Assembly (NCBI GenBank): GCA_964396385.1 | Contig: CAYNFH010000054.1 | Location: 1-28,847 of the forward strand | Length of the DNA stretch: 28,847 bases | Direction: 5' to 3' | Origin: CAYNFH01 sp964396385 | GTDB lineage: Bacteria > Armatimonadota > Chthonomonadetes > Chthonomonadales > CAJBBX01 | Shown here: one piece after another, positions 21,321-28,847 of the stretch | Layout: every line of letters begins with the position of its first letter | Position numbering within the stretch: position 1 is the first letter of the stretch | Program-made: the position numbers and the translations under genes | The notes under the pieces: model-generated | Database searches by the model: none | Told to the model about the DNA's origin: nothing | What the model saw: only the letters and a program-made list of their open reading frames with translations

Positions 21321-22792
21321 CGGTGTGAGCGGGCGAAGTCTATGTAGCCCTTCTCGATGTTCACCTCCAGCAGCTCTACCGTAACGCGGTCCCCCACATC
21401 CAGCCCCTTCCCACCCCGCACGATGCGGCCCTCTACGGGCGGATGGAGCAGGCGCACCCAGGTGCCCTTCTGGGACGCGCCGGTGATGAGGCCGTCGAAC
21501 CGCTCTCCAATTCGGTTGGAGAGGAAGCAGGCGGCTGCGGACTTCCGCATCTGTCGCTCCACCTTCTTGGCCGCATCCTCTTGACGGGTGCAGTGGTCCG
21601 CCAGCGCCCAGAGGTCCCGGGTGGCATACGGCACGGCCCTCCCGGCAAGCGCGGCTTTGAGGAGGCGTTGCGTGATCACGTCCGGATAGCGGCGGTTTGG
21701 GGCGGTGGAGTGAGAGTAGTCCCGCACGGCGAGTCCGAAGTGGCCGATAGGCTCCCCGCCCGGCTGGTTCACCACGTACTCCCCCGCTCCCATCAGCTTG
21801 ACGATGGTGAGGGAGAGGTCCGGGAAGCGCAGCGGATCCGCTTTCCGGCGGTGGTGCAGGAACCGCTCCAGCGGAACGGCGTCCGGCTCCGGCGGCAGCG
21901 TCTCCCCGTACTCGGAGGCCACATCGCGGATGCGGTCCCACCGCTCCGGCTCGCGCACTACGCGCCGAAAGGTGGGAAAGCCGCGCTCGGTGAGAAAGCG
22001 GGTGGTGACGCCGTTGGCGGCTATCATGAAGTCCTCGATCAGCTCGCGCGCTCGGTTGGTGGGCTCCAGGCGGAGGTCCGTCACCAGCCCGTCCTCTACG
22101 ATTGCGTGCGGCTCGACGGTCTCCAGCTCAAGCGCGCCGTGCTCGTGGCGGCGCTCCTTGAGCTGCTGCGCGACCCGGTCCTGGACGCGGAGCTGCTCCT
22201 GCACATCCGGCGCATGGCGCAGAGGCTCCGGCGCTTCCGCCTTGCCGTCCAGCCAGGCCGCCACGGAGTTATATGCCAGCTTCGCCCTGTTCCGGACGCG
22301 GCCTTGGAACACTTCCGGCTCCCGCACGCTGCCCTCCGCGTCCACGGTGTAGGCCACCACAACCGCCTGACGGTCTACCCCGTCGTTGAGCGACGTGAGG
22401 TCCGTGGAGAGCCGCTCCGGCAGCATGGGGAAGATCCCGCCCGCGGTGTAGACAGAGGTGGTGTTGGTGTGGGCGTGGTCATCCAGCGCGGATCCGGCGC
22501 GCACCAGCCCGTCCACGTCTGCCACCGCCACCAGCACGCGCACCGCGCCGTCCGGCTGCGGTTCGCTGACGGTGAGCTGATCCAGGTCCCGGGAATCATC
22601 ATTGTCAATGGAGCACCAGGGAAGTTCCGTCAGGTCGCGGATGGAGGGGTCATCGTCCCGGGCGGGACCGGAGAGCTTCTCCGCCTGGCGCATTGCGGCC
22701 GGCGGGAAGTCCGGCTCGAGTCCGCGCTCGCGCATCGCGCGGCGGGCCAGCTCGTGCAGGTTAACGTGGTGACAGCCGTATTCGTGGGTCAT
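21317..22792 (-). CDS. RNase II/RNase R-family 3'-5' exoribonuclease (short form)
   Basis: A protein of 491 residues that would degrade RNA processively from the 3' end in the cytoplasm. The RNB domain begins near 50 with IDNDDSRDLDQL, the Asp cluster that binds Mg. It continues with VAVADVDGLV, GGIFPMLPERLSTDL, FMIAANG, HFGLAVRDYSHSTAPNRRYPDVITQR and a C-terminal S1 domain (FDGLITGASQKGTWVRLLHPPVEGRIV). The N-terminal cold-shock domains of E. coli RNase II/R are replaced by about 45 residues that look helical (NLHELARRAMRERGLEPDFPP). This resembles the short Deinococcus-type RNase II. The start is ATG 22792 with AAGG 7 bp upstream; the open frame further 5' is shadow of the next gene. Confidence 0.88.
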   Translation of the reverse strand: MTHEYGCHHVNLHELARRAMRERGLEPDFPPAAMRQAEKLSGPARDDDPSIRDLTELPWCSIDNDDSRDLDQLTVSEPQPDGAVRVLVAVADVDGLVRAGSALDDHAHTNTTSVYTAGGIFPMLPERLSTDLTSLNDGVDRQAVVVAYTVDAEGSVREPEVFQGRVRNRAKLAYNSVAAWLDGKAEAPEPLRHAPDVQEQLRVQDRVAQQLKERRHEHGALELETVEPHAIVEDGLVTDLRLEPTNRARELIEDFMIAANGVTTRFLTERGFPTFRRVVREPERWDRIRDVASEYGETLPPEPDAVPLERFLHHRRKADPLRFPDLSLTIVKLMGAGEYVVNQPGGEPIGHFGLAVRDYSHSTAPNRRYPDVITQRLLKAALAGRAVPYATRDLWALADHCTRQEDAAKKVERQMRKSAAACFLSNRIGERFDGLITGASQKGTWVRLLHPPVEGRIVRGGKGLDVGDRVTVELLEVNIEKGYIDFARSHR

Positions 22793-22862
22793 CTTTGGGC
22801 CTTGTCGTGTAGGGCAGCCGCATGCGGCCGCCCCCTCCGAGAGTGTTAGGGGCGGGCGCCCC

Positions 22863-24110
22863 CTAGCGGTGCAGTGGTACGTGGATGGTAAACACGTCCG
22901 AGGGCGGCCGTGGAATGAGGCGCACATCCTGCAGCACCGGCCCGTTGTATCTCTGTGGGACCGCCGTTCGGGGTGCCGGAACCATTGCCTCCTCGACGCG
23001 GCACGTGGACGCGGCGAACATGCCAACAACCGCGATCGCTGTAAACGCCAGCGCCGTGCGCCATCCGACAGGCCCAGGTGGAAAGCGGCGGATCGAACTG
23101 GCGGGCATCGGCGGCAGGGAACACACTGGCCCGCCCGGGGCGCGGAGGAGGAGACGCGGATTCGCTTCCCCGCACCCGGCCGGGCGCAGCAACGCTTCCG
23201 CCGGGCCGGGAACGTCGGCGGGATGTAGGAGGCGGTGACTGATGGACTCATTGCGCGCGCGGGCGCGAAGGTACTGCAAACAGGACTCCACCGCATCCCG
23301 TACGGCGGATCCGCGTGGCGCGAACGTCAACCTGCGCGCCAGCCTCTCTACCGGGAGCAGGTCGATCGAATCTCCGACCTGCTCATACGCGCGAAGGATG
23401 GCGATCACAAGTTCCCCGTTCCGTCCCATCAGCTCACGGTTGAGGATGGCGTGGTGTCCCTCTGAGAGCAGCGCCGAGTCCGTGGCACGCATCTGGGGCA
23501 GCAACCGCACCAGGGCAGCCTGGGTGAGGCGGCGAATGTGTCCGTCATCCGACGGGAGGGCCTCCACGAGCGGAGGCACGGCGCGCACGTCGTCGATACG
23601 GGCCAGTATCTCCGCGGCGCGCTTCTGATTGGCCATCAGCCGAAGCAGCGTCACGATCACGGCCAGTGAAGCGGCCAACAGCCCGATCATGAGCCCCCAT
23701 GCGACGTTGTAGACCGTTGCAACGGCCCCGGGCTCAAGGACCAACATGCCGCTCCGCCTATCGCTCCGTAGGTCCGCATGAACGATCTCCACAGCCGTCG
23801 GAGGCGTCGCGGAAGTCGCCGCTGGCGCCGTGCCCTCATGGACATCCGCGTGGACGACCTGCGGAATCGAGGTTTCCGGCACACGTCCGGAGCGAAAAGC
23901 TCTCGCCGAGGTTTGCGGCGTTACAGGCGCAAACTGTGCGGGCAGCCTTACCAGGAGCAGCACCGCCATGCCGGCGGTGTACGCAATGAGGATCCAGCGA
24001 AAGGCGCGCCGCGCCCGTCGGAGGCAGCGGGCCTCGTGCTCCAGAAGGCTGTAGAGGTTGCCCTTCGGCAGGTCCCCCTTCGGCTCCGGCAATGTTGTCA
24101 GTTCGCTCAT
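22863..24110 (-). CDS. Three-helix membrane protein with HEAT-like helical middle, unknown function
   Basis: A protein of 415 residues. The N-terminal cytoplasmic segment (LTTLPEPKGDLPKGNLYSLLEHEARCLRRARR) leads into membrane helix 1 (WILIAYTAGMAVLLLVRL, about 40-57). A loop of about 75 residues follows, then helix 2 (VYNVAWGLMIGLLAASLAVIVTLLRL). The helical domain contains VPPLVEALPSDDGHIRRLTQAALVRLLPQM, which has the HEAT-repeat pattern, and LLPVERLARRLTFAPRGSAVRDAVESCLQYL. Helix 3 is near 355-372, and the Pro-rich tail PRPPSDVFTIHVPLHR ends the protein. GGGAGG precedes the ATG. It is the first gene of the group with the RNase (70 bp away) and the Tat protein. I recognise no family. Confidence 0.8.
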   Translation of the reverse strand: MSELTTLPEPKGDLPKGNLYSLLEHEARCLRRARRAFRWILIAYTAGMAVLLLVRLPAQFAPVTPQTSARAFRSGRVPETSIPQVVHADVHEGTAPAATSATPPTAVEIVHADLRSDRRSGMLVLEPGAVATVYNVAWGLMIGLLAASLAVIVTLLRLMANQKRAAEILARIDDVRAVPPLVEALPSDDGHIRRLTQAALVRLLPQMRATDSALLSEGHHAILNRELMGRNGELVIAILRAYEQVGDSIDLLPVERLARRLTFAPRGSAVRDAVESCLQYLRARARNESISHRLLHPADVPGPAEALLRPAGCGEANPRLLLRAPGGPVCSLPPMPASSIRRFPPGPVGWRTALAFTAIAVVGMFAASTCRVEEAMVPAPRTAVPQRYNGPVLQDVRLIPRPPSDVFTIHVPLHR

Positions 24111-24159
24111 GGCGCGCCTCCCGGCTGTTTGCGAGACGGTAGGAAACTTCGATTGGACT

Positions 24160-24177
24160 CATCCGTCTATACGGATG
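24160..24177. promoter_or_regulatory. Palindrome CATCCGT-CTAT-ACGGATG between divergent genes
   Basis: Perfect 7-bp arms with a 4-bp spacer, 50 bp upstream of the membrane-protein start. On the minus strand the centre plus arm gives TATAGA, a possible -10, so a regulator could bind over a promoter here. Inferred. Confidence 0.4.
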
Positions 24178-24310
24178 CCGCTCTGTGCCGGCGGCAATCC
24201 ACCTCATCGTTCGCGGCAGCCACAAGCCGATTCCTGCGCCCGGCCGCATGCTAGCATATAGATGAGGAGCGAACGGCTCTCATCGGGAGGGCGTCGCAAA
24301 GGAGGCTTCC

Positions 24311-25645
24311 ATGAGGACATCTACAGGCATTCTCGCTCTACTCCCCTTCACCCTAGGCGCACTCGCCGCCCCTGCCTTGGGCCAGGAGCTGCGGTTGGAG
24401 CCGCTGGGCGCCAAGGACGCCAAGCTCGGCTACTTTCCCATCCAGGTACCCCTGACCACCCAGAAGCCGGCCGGCATCACCAAAGAGCCCGCGTATCGGA
24501 CCACTCCGAAGTACGGCGTGATCCACGTGGGCAATGGACCTAATTCGACGTACTACCTTGCGCTGGACGAGCCGCCTAGCGGGGACTGGAAGATCTACTT
24601 CGACAAGAACCGCAACGGGGACTTGACGGACGACGGCGACGGCGCCTGGAGCAAGAAGTCGGAGCGGGGCGGCCGCACCATGTACGGGCTCAACGAATAC
24701 ATCGTTAGGGCCTCCTGGGGCACGCCCACCAGAGAGACATCATCCGGAGACTACGGCCTGGCGTTCTACCGCTTCACCAATCTCCCGGCGCTGCTGATGT
24801 TCCGGGAGGCCGCCCGTGAAGGGACCGTAACGGTAGATGGCAAGCCGCACAAGGCGCTGCTGGCGGACAACGACGCGGACGCCCTATACTCCAAGCCGCT
24901 GGACGATGAAGGCAGGCCGGAGGGCGGCGGCAAGCCCGGCAGGCCCATCTGGCTGATTGTTGACCTCGCGGACCAGGGCAAGTTCGATGCTCATGAGGCG
25001 GTAGATGCGCGAAGCCCCTTCAAGCTGGGAGACACGGCCTACGTCGCCAAGATCGCGCAGGACGGCTCGACCATCGTCATCCAACCGACAACCCGCAAGG
25101 TGGCGGAGCGGAAGGAGCCGCAGCGGCCCAAGCTGCTGGCGGCCGGAACGGTGGCGCCGGACTTTGCGGTGGAGGGGCAGGACGGGCACACCGTGCACTT
25201 GGCCGACCTGCGCGGCAAGGTGGTAATCCTGGACTTCTGGGCCACCTGGTGCGGTCCGTGCCAGGCCTCCATGCCGCACCTGGAGCGCGTCTTCCAACGC
25301 GTAAAGAATAAGGGCGTCACGGTCTTGGCCGTCTGCACCTGGGACGAGAAGCCCGCCTACACGGAGTGGATCCCGCAAAATAAGGCCAAGTACACCTTCC
25401 CGCTCGCCTTCGACCCGGCGGGCAGGGACGCCGAGAAGAGCGTAGCGGCCCACCTCTATAACGTGAGCGGCATCCCCACTACCTACGTCATTGACAAGGA
25501 CGGAAAGGTGATAGACGCCGTGCTGGGCTATGACGGAGAGAACGATACGCGCATCGAGGCCGCTCTGGCGAAGGCCGGCATCCAGATCGCTTCTGCCAAG
25601 CAGCCGTGGGCGCACCACCAGGCGGTAAACCGCCTGCTTGAGTAG
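24311..25645 (+). CDS. Exported TlpA-like thiol-disulfide redoxin with N-terminal beta-domain
   Basis: A protein of 444 residues. Signal peptide MRTSTGILALLPFTLGALAAPALG, then QE. The first about 260 residues are a strand-rich domain (YGVIHVGNGPNSTYYLALDEPPSGDWKIYFDKNRNGDLTDDGDG) with calcium-site-like DKNRNGDLTDD. A hinge rich in Arg/Lys/Pro leads to the thioredoxin fold: AGTVAPDFAVEGQDGHTVHLADLRGKVVILDFWATWCGPC (Cys314, Cys317) and the cis-proline in SGIPTTYVID. The TlpA/ResA family reduces extracytoplasmic disulfides, for example in cytochrome c maturation. The long N-terminal domain may hold a substrate or scaffold. GGAGG precedes the ATG. A T-rich terminator follows. Confidence 0.9.
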   Translation: MRTSTGILALLPFTLGALAAPALGQELRLEPLGAKDAKLGYFPIQVPLTTQKPAGITKEPAYRTTPKYGVIHVGNGPNSTYYLALDEPPSGDWKIYFDKNRNGDLTDDGDGAWSKKSERGGRTMYGLNEYIVRASWGTPTRETSSGDYGLAFYRFTNLPALLMFREAAREGTVTVDGKPHKALLADNDADALYSKPLDDEGRPEGGGKPGRPIWLIVDLADQGKFDAHEAVDARSPFKLGDTAYVAKIAQDGSTIVIQPTTRKVAERKEPQRPKLLAAGTVAPDFAVEGQDGHTVHLADLRGKVVILDFWATWCGPCQASMPHLERVFQRVKNKGVTVLAVCTWDEKPAYTEWIPQNKAKYTFPLAFDPAGRDAEKSVAAHLYNVSGIPTTYVIDKDGKVIDAVLGYDGENDTRIEAALAKAGIQIASAKQPWAHHQAVNRLLE

Positions 25646-25648
25646 AGA

Positions 25649-25719
25649 AGCCGGGTTGCCCCGGCTCCACTTCCTCCTCGTTATCATCTGAGCCCGGTCT
25701 ACCGGGCTCTTTTCTCTTT
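25649..25719 (+). terminator. Rho-independent terminator after the redoxin gene
   Basis: A first stem AGCCGGG/CCCGGCT (25649-25666) is followed by GAGCCCGGT/ACCGGGCTC (25690-25709) and the run TTTTCTCTTT (25710-25719). The second stem plus T-run is the best terminator in the window. Confidence 0.85.
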
Positions 25720-25872
25720 CCGGGGCGTTCGCGGCCGGCTGCTCTCCCATCGCATATCGAGCATGCGGCCGAAGGGTCCCATCGACTCCAGCTCGGGGTC
25801 CACCGTCCACGGGTCCATCTCTAGCCGTTGGAGGAGCTCGGTCGGCCGCTGGTGTAATGTGGAATTTGTCAT
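25699..25872 (-). CDS. Possible small protein convergent to the redoxin gene
   Basis: A 57-codon ORF starting MTNSTLHQRP with a protein-like composition (LLQRLEMDPWTVDPELES, GPFGRMLDMRWESS) and a basic tail. There is no good ribosome binding site before 25872, although the same frame is open up to 25938. Its stop lies inside the redoxin terminator stem. No family recognised. Confidence 0.3.
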   Translation of the reverse strand: MTNSTLHQRPTELLQRLEMDPWTVDPELESMGPFGRMLDMRWESSRPRTPRKEKRAR

Positions 25873-25937
25873 GGCAACAGCAGGCTCTTGAATCAGATGT
25901 GGAGACATTGTACTCCGCGATCCAAGGAGGACAGACA

Positions 25938-26366
25938 ATGAATCGGAAGTACGCGGCTTCGATGCTCGGGGCGGCAGCGCTGCTGGCGGTGGGGATCGCC
26001 GGGCGGGCGCAGCTCGGGTCGGTGCTCAAGGGCGGCGGTGTCGCCTTTGTAGTGGACCGGTTCGGTCCGCAGATCAACAAGGGCATCAACGCGCTGACCG
26101 GGAATCGCAATGTCAGCCCGCAGGACGCCACCAAGGTGGTACCCATCCTGAGCGTGGGCACCGGCGGCTACGTGGGCGCGGTGCAGGTAGATGGCCCACA
26201 GGACGCCATAGACAAAGTGAAGGCGGTGGCGCAGCTCGAAGGCAATGTGAAGGTGGTGGGCGGGATCCGCCTGCGGGCGCTGATCCCCATCGCCGCCAAG
26301 TCCGTCACCAACCTCCGCCGCGTGCCGGGAGTAGGCGTAAGCGCTTTAGTCGACGTGAAGCTGTAG
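25938..26366 (+). CDS. Small exported protein of unknown function
   Basis: A protein of 142 residues. AAGGAGG stands 8 bp before the ATG at 25938; the open frame before it lacks coding features. The N-terminus MNRKYAASMLGAAALLAVGIAGRAQ is a signal peptide or anchor. It continues with GGVAFVVDRFGPQINKGINALTGNRN, then a strand-rich part (TKVVPILSVGTGGYVGAVQVDGPQDAIDKVKAVAQLEGNVKVVGGIRLRALIPIAAK) and ends VPGVGVSALVDVKL. The balanced glycine/valine pattern suggests a compact secreted beta-domain. I recall comparable small exported proteins in environmental genomes but no named family. It has an intrinsic terminator about 140 bp downstream and is probably monocistronic. Confidence 0.78.
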   Translation: MNRKYAASMLGAAALLAVGIAGRAQLGSVLKGGGVAFVVDRFGPQINKGINALTGNRNVSPQDATKVVPILSVGTGGYVGAVQVDGPQDAIDKVKAVAQLEGNVKVVGGIRLRALIPIAAKSVTNLRRVPGVGVSALVDVKL

Positions 26367-26504
26367 ATAGGAGATGCGAGGAATGCTGCGCCCATCGCGA
26401 CTGCATCTGCGCCAGGTCCAACGCAGCTACGGTGGCGGCGCGGCTGTTGACGGCGCGATGCGCCTGCGGCTGCGCGGGTGCAATAGGGTCACCGCGCAAA
26501 CAGC

Positions 26505-26544
26505 GCAAGGGCCGCCTCATGCGAAGTCGTGAGGCGGCCCTTGC
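26505..26544. terminator. Perfect 15-bp hairpin between convergent genes
   Basis: The arms GCAAGGGCCGCCTCA (26505-26519) and TGAGGCGGCCCTTGC (26530-26544) are exact reverse complements with a 10-base loop. It lies between the exported-protein gene and the hydroxylase gene ends and can stop transcription from both sides. T-runs are short. Confidence 0.75.
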
Positions 26545-26563
26545 TCTCGATACGGGGTGAACC

Positions 26564-27178
26564 CTACGCCCGGCGGCGGCGCGGAAGCGGCTGCGGCGTG
26601 GGCTTGGTCGGGACCGGCTGCGGTGTGACCTGAGCGGATTGCGCCTTGATTAGCGTCTTGCGCATCTTATGCGTGCGAAGCGTGCGGAAGCAGAAGTCGG
26701 CCAGCGGCAGAACCACATTCAGGTTGGTGTTGTGGTTCTTGTGGTGCAGCCGATGGTGCTCATTCAGGAAGCGGAAGACGCGGGTGCGCTCGAACCAGCG
26801 GTCACGAGGCACGTGCATGATGTAGTGCATCCCCTCGTAGCAGCCGTAGTACGCCGCGATGGCCAGCAGGCCGCCCCAGAGGCTGGGGATACCCGTCAGC
26901 CGCTGAACGCCCCAGATGAGCGGGAAATGGAACCCCAGGAAGAGCGGCAGGGCGAACCAATCCATCATAATGTGATGGCCGTCCGGATCCTCTTCCGCCG
27001 GCATATCGTAGCTGTCGTCGCCGCGATAGATGCCGTGATGCGTCACCGCGTGCGCCTTGTAGGTCCACGGGATGGGCCACGGGCGGTGGAACAGATACTT
27101 GTGGAACACCCACTCAAAGAGGCTGCCGTACAGGAACCAGGCTACAAAGGCCCCGGCCTGGCATAGGAATGCCATCAT
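26564..27178 (-). CDS. Fatty acid hydroxylase / sterol desaturase superfamily membrane protein
   Basis: A protein of 204 residues. The eight-histidine di-iron pattern of the superfamily is visible: HKYLFH (His26, His31), HAVTHH (His43, 47, 48), HYIMH and HHRLHH. Hydrophobic segments lie around them (CQAGAFVAWFLYGSLFEWVF, ALPLFLGFHFPLIWGV, WGGLLAIAAYYGCYEGM). Members insert oxygen or a double bond into lipids, sterols or carotenoids; the substrate is not indicated here. The C-terminal tail is proline-rich and ends RRRRA. The start is the first of two ATGs at 27178/27175; GAGGAGAG lies about 12 bp upstream, somewhat far, and a GTG at 27199 is an alternative. A consensus-like promoter is 185 bp upstream. 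Confidence 0.85.
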   Translation of the reverse strand: MMAFLCQAGAFVAWFLYGSLFEWVFHKYLFHRPWPIPWTYKAHAVTHHGIYRGDDSYDMPAEEDPDGHHIMMDWFALPLFLGFHFPLIWGVQRLTGIPSLWGGLLAIAAYYGCYEGMHYIMHVPRDRWFERTRVFRFLNEHHRLHHKNHNTNLNVVLPLADFCFRTLRTHKMRKTLIKAQSAQVTPQPVPTKPTPQPLPRRRRA

Positions 27179-27363
27179 GCTGGTCTCATCTCTCCTCACA
27201 TACAGACCCAGGCCGAAAGGGTCGGCCCGGATATGGCGCCCGATGGCCTCGGCGCAACACCTGACGCGCCAGGACCGTCGGGGCTCCGTGAGCGGCGCGA
27301 GATATGGACCAGGGACCCGCCGCGAGCGCGGCGCGGGCAACAGGGACACAAGTGGCCCCGCTA

Positions 27364-27393
27364 AGTATACTTGCGGCCCGTGCGGCGCGTCAA
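27364..27393 (-). promoter_or_regulatory. Promoter of the hydroxylase gene
   Basis: Minus strand TTGACG (27388-27393), 18 bp, TATACT (27364-27369). The leader would be about 180 nt. Confidence 0.65.
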
Positions 27394-27436
27394 CCGCCCG
27401 GCAATTGTCCGGTGGCACGGAAAGTGCATGGCCGCT

Positions 27437-27517
27437 GTGTGGGAGTATGGGAGTATGGGTGTAAGGGGGGTCCGGATTCCGGCCGCCCCCACACGCCCAC
27501 ACCCCCACACTCCCATA
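27437..27517. repeat. Imperfect G-rich / C-rich inverted repeat
   Basis: tgtgggagtatgggagtatg then ggtgtaagggggg on one side and cgcccccacacgcccacacc then cccacactcccata on the other form a long imperfect palindrome around TCCGGATTCCGG. It is similar in style to the G/T-rich hairpin at 19047. Confidence 0.55.
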
Positions 27518-27540
27518 TGTGTACCGCAGACGGGTGTTCT

Positions 27541-27549
27541 TGATATAAT
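27541..27549 (+). promoter_or_regulatory. Extended -10 promoter element of the TPR gene
   Basis: TGATATAAT: TGn followed by a perfect TATAAT (27544-27549). The -35 position (GTACCG) is poor, which fits an extended -10 promoter. The leader would be about 38 nt. Confidence 0.65.
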
Positions 27550-27593
27550 GAGGCGTCACACGGGAAGTACGATTCCCTGAGGAGAGTTCCGCT

Positions 27594-28847
27594 ATGTCAC
27601 TACGCATGCGACCGCTGCCAATCGCGGTGGCGCTGTTCCTCCTGGTTCCCCTGGCCGCGCAGGCCCAGGATGATGCCTCCAGCCACTTCAACCGCGCGAC
27701 CTCGCTCTATCGCGAAAACCGATACGACGAAGCCCGCCAGGAGTTTGAGCAGGCCCGAAGGCTTTCGCCGGGAGACCCCCTCATCTACAACTGGATCGGA
27801 TTCGTGGACCTGCGCCAGGGCCGGTACGCCGATGCCGTGACGCCGCTCGAGCAGGCCGTGAAGCTGCGCCCCAACTATCCGGAGGCCTACATCAATCTGG
27901 GTAACGCGTACCAGAAGATGCACCGCCTGAACGACGCGATGGCCGCTTTCCGCACGGCCGCCCGGCAGGATCCCGGCAACGCCAACGCCCACTACAACCT
28001 CGGAAACGTCTACAGCGAGATGGGCCGGTACCCGGACGCCGTGGCGGAGTACCGCCGGGCCGCCGAGCTGAACCCAAACGATCCGTACATCCAGAACAAC
28101 CTGGGCTTCGCGCTCCAGTCCAGCGGCCGCACCGCAGAGGCCGTCACGCCCTACCGTCGTGCGGTGGAGCTCTCCAATGAGCGCAACGCCACCTTCCTGC
28201 GGAACCTGGGTACAGTCTACCTCAATGAGGGCCGGACGGCGGAGGGCCGCGCCGCGCTGGACAAGGCGTATGCCCTGGACCCGAACGATCCGGATATCCG
28301 GAGCGCCAGAATGGGCGCTTTTCCGGCCAGCGCAGATCCGAACCAGGCCATCGCGGCTTACAAGGATATGCTGGAGAAGGACCCCAAGAACTTCCAGGTG
28401 GCCTACAACCTGGCCGCCACCTACTTCCGCCAACAGGACTGGCGGGAAGCCATTCCCGCCTTCCGTCAGGCGCTGGAGCTCCAGCCTACCAATCCGGACG
28501 CGATGGGCCCCCTGGGTCTGGCCTACTTTAACACGGGCCAATACGACGAGGCCGCCGCGATGTACCGTCGCCTCACCGACGCGAATCCGAACGACGGCAG
28601 CGCGTGGCTCAACCTCGGCGCCGCGTACGCCCGCAAGGGGGATCGCGAGTCGGCCGCCAACGCGGTGTTAACAGCGTTCCGGCACAACCCGTCCGGCCCC
28701 GCGGTCCCCGCAGCGCACCGGTTCCTGGGAAGCTACTTCGTCACCAAAGGAAACCTCGCGCGTGCCGAGGTCGAGTACCGTTCTTCGCTCCAGGGCGAGA
28801 AGACGCCTGCAAATATCGCGGAAGCGCTGGACGGCCTGGGGCTGATC
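27594..28847 (+). CDS. Exported tetratricopeptide-repeat protein, 3' end beyond window
   Basis: 418 codons are open to the window edge. Signal peptide MSLRMRPLPIAVALFLLVPLAAQAQ, then tandem 34-residue TPR units to the end: ATSLYRENRYDEARQEFEQA, WIGFVDLRQGRYADAVTPLEQA, NLGNAYQKMHRLNDAMAAF, NLGNVYSEMGRYPDAVAEYRRA, NLGFALQSSGRTAEAVTPYRRA, NLAATYFRQQDWREAIPAFRQA, PLGLAYFNTGQYDEAAAMYRRL and NLGAAYARKGDRESAA. Most have the W/N-L-G-Y-A-P positions of TPRs. It would act as a protein-interaction scaffold outside the cytoplasm. GGAGAG precedes the ATG. A long antisense frame (27600-28541) is only its shadow. Unknown C-terminal domains may lie past the edge. Confidence 0.9.
   Translation, partial: MSLRMRPLPIAVALFLLVPLAAQAQDDASSHFNRATSLYRENRYDEARQEFEQARRLSPGDPLIYNWIGFVDLRQGRYADAVTPLEQAVKLRPNYPEAYINLGNAYQKMHRLNDAMAAFRTAARQDPGNANAHYNLGNVYSEMGRYPDAVAEYRRAAELNPNDPYIQNNLGFALQSSGRTAEAVTPYRRAVELSNERNATFLRNLGTVYLNEGRTAEGRAALDKAYALDPNDPDIRSARMGAFPASADPNQAIAAYKDMLEKDPKNFQVAYNLAATYFRQQDWREAIPAFRQALELQPTNPDAMGPLGLAYFNTGQYDEAAAMYRRLTDANPNDGSAWLNLGAAYARKGDRESAANAVLTAFRHNPSGPAVPAAHRFLGSYFVTKGNLARAEVEYRSSLQGEKTPANIAEALDGLGLI

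Larger units (their letters stand above)
27200..27540. other. Non-coding interval between divergent genes
   Basis: About 400 bp (27179-27593) contain a minus-strand promoter at 27364-27393, a G-rich/C-rich inverted repeat and a plus-strand extended -10. No ORF with protein-like composition is seen. Confidence 0.6.

Noticed and set aside
21321..21941. N-terminal extension of the Tat-exported protein frame (to 799 codons)
   Set aside because: The extension is out-of-frame RNase sequence; GTG at 21320 gives a proper Tat signal directly.
21443..22849. 468-codon plus-strand ORF opposite the RNase gene
   Set aside because: Shadow of the RNB coding strand.
22793..23296. N-terminal extension of the RNase frame (to 659 codons)
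   Set aside because: It overlaps the membrane-protein gene in another frame and has no RNase homology; ATG 22792 suits the family.
27179..27691. N-terminal extension of the hydroxylase frame (to 375 codons)
   Set aside because: It runs through promoter and repeat sequence with biased composition; the family starts near 27178.
27600..28541. 313-codon minus-strand ORF at the right end
   Set aside because: Antisense of a clear TPR gene with signal peptide, ribosome site and promoter on the plus strand.

Overview
The window looks like a scaffold from a high-GC, free-living bacterium, probably assembled from metagenomic data, since a run of ten Ns at 5895-5904 marks a scaffold gap. Strong AGGAGG-type ribosome binding sites, sigma70-like promoters (TTGACA / TATACT), lipoprotein and Tat signals, sugar-acid enzymes, RHS repeats and several kinds of interspersed palindromic repeat would fit Armatimonadota or a similar heterotrophic lineage. 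No marker gene is present, so this placement is a guess. I found no tRNA, rRNA, CRISPR array or transposase.

Layout. 1-2980 (minus): a lipoprotein with a TolB-like propeller, a mannonate-dehydratase-like enolase and a truncated M55 D-aminopeptidase. 3219-4776 (plus): a trypsin/PDZ protease without a signal peptide, followed 28 bp later by a NarL-type regulator with a degenerate receiver. 4950-9648 (minus): a sugar isomerase-like TIM barrel, a secreted glycosidase-like protein broken by the N gap, an SLBB polysaccharide-export protein and a SorC-type sugar regulator. 9868-10332 (plus): an unknown protein behind a promoter overlapped by a 10-bp palindrome. 10319-13130 (minus): a MoxR-type AAA+ ATPase, a VWA protein and a small membrane protein, read from a near-consensus promoter with a leader of about 150 nt. 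13432-14013 (plus): an anchored unknown protein. 14176-17532 (minus): a GH25 lysozyme and a broken RHS locus with small genes coupled to its pieces. 17533-18233: a repeat-filled gap. 18234-19397 (plus): a leaderless SPL-like radical SAM gene and a small unknown gene. 19542-24110 (minus): a large membrane protein, an RNase II-type nuclease and a Tat-exported TIM-barrel protein. 24311-26366 (plus): a TlpA-like redoxin and a small exported protein. 26564-27178 (minus): a fatty-acid-hydroxylase-superfamily protein. 27594-end (plus): an exported TPR protein cut by the window edge.

Working together. The sugar-acid dehydratase, isomerase, glycosidase-like proteins and SorC regulator suggest carbohydrate scavenging, although they are not one operon. 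The ATPase and VWA genes form the familiar MoxR-VWA pair. The two most unusual modules are the RHS locus (15228-17532) and the protease-regulator pair (3219-4776). In the RHS locus a G7 tract frameshifts the C-terminal domain and small downstream ORFs overlap the RHS stops by 4 bp.
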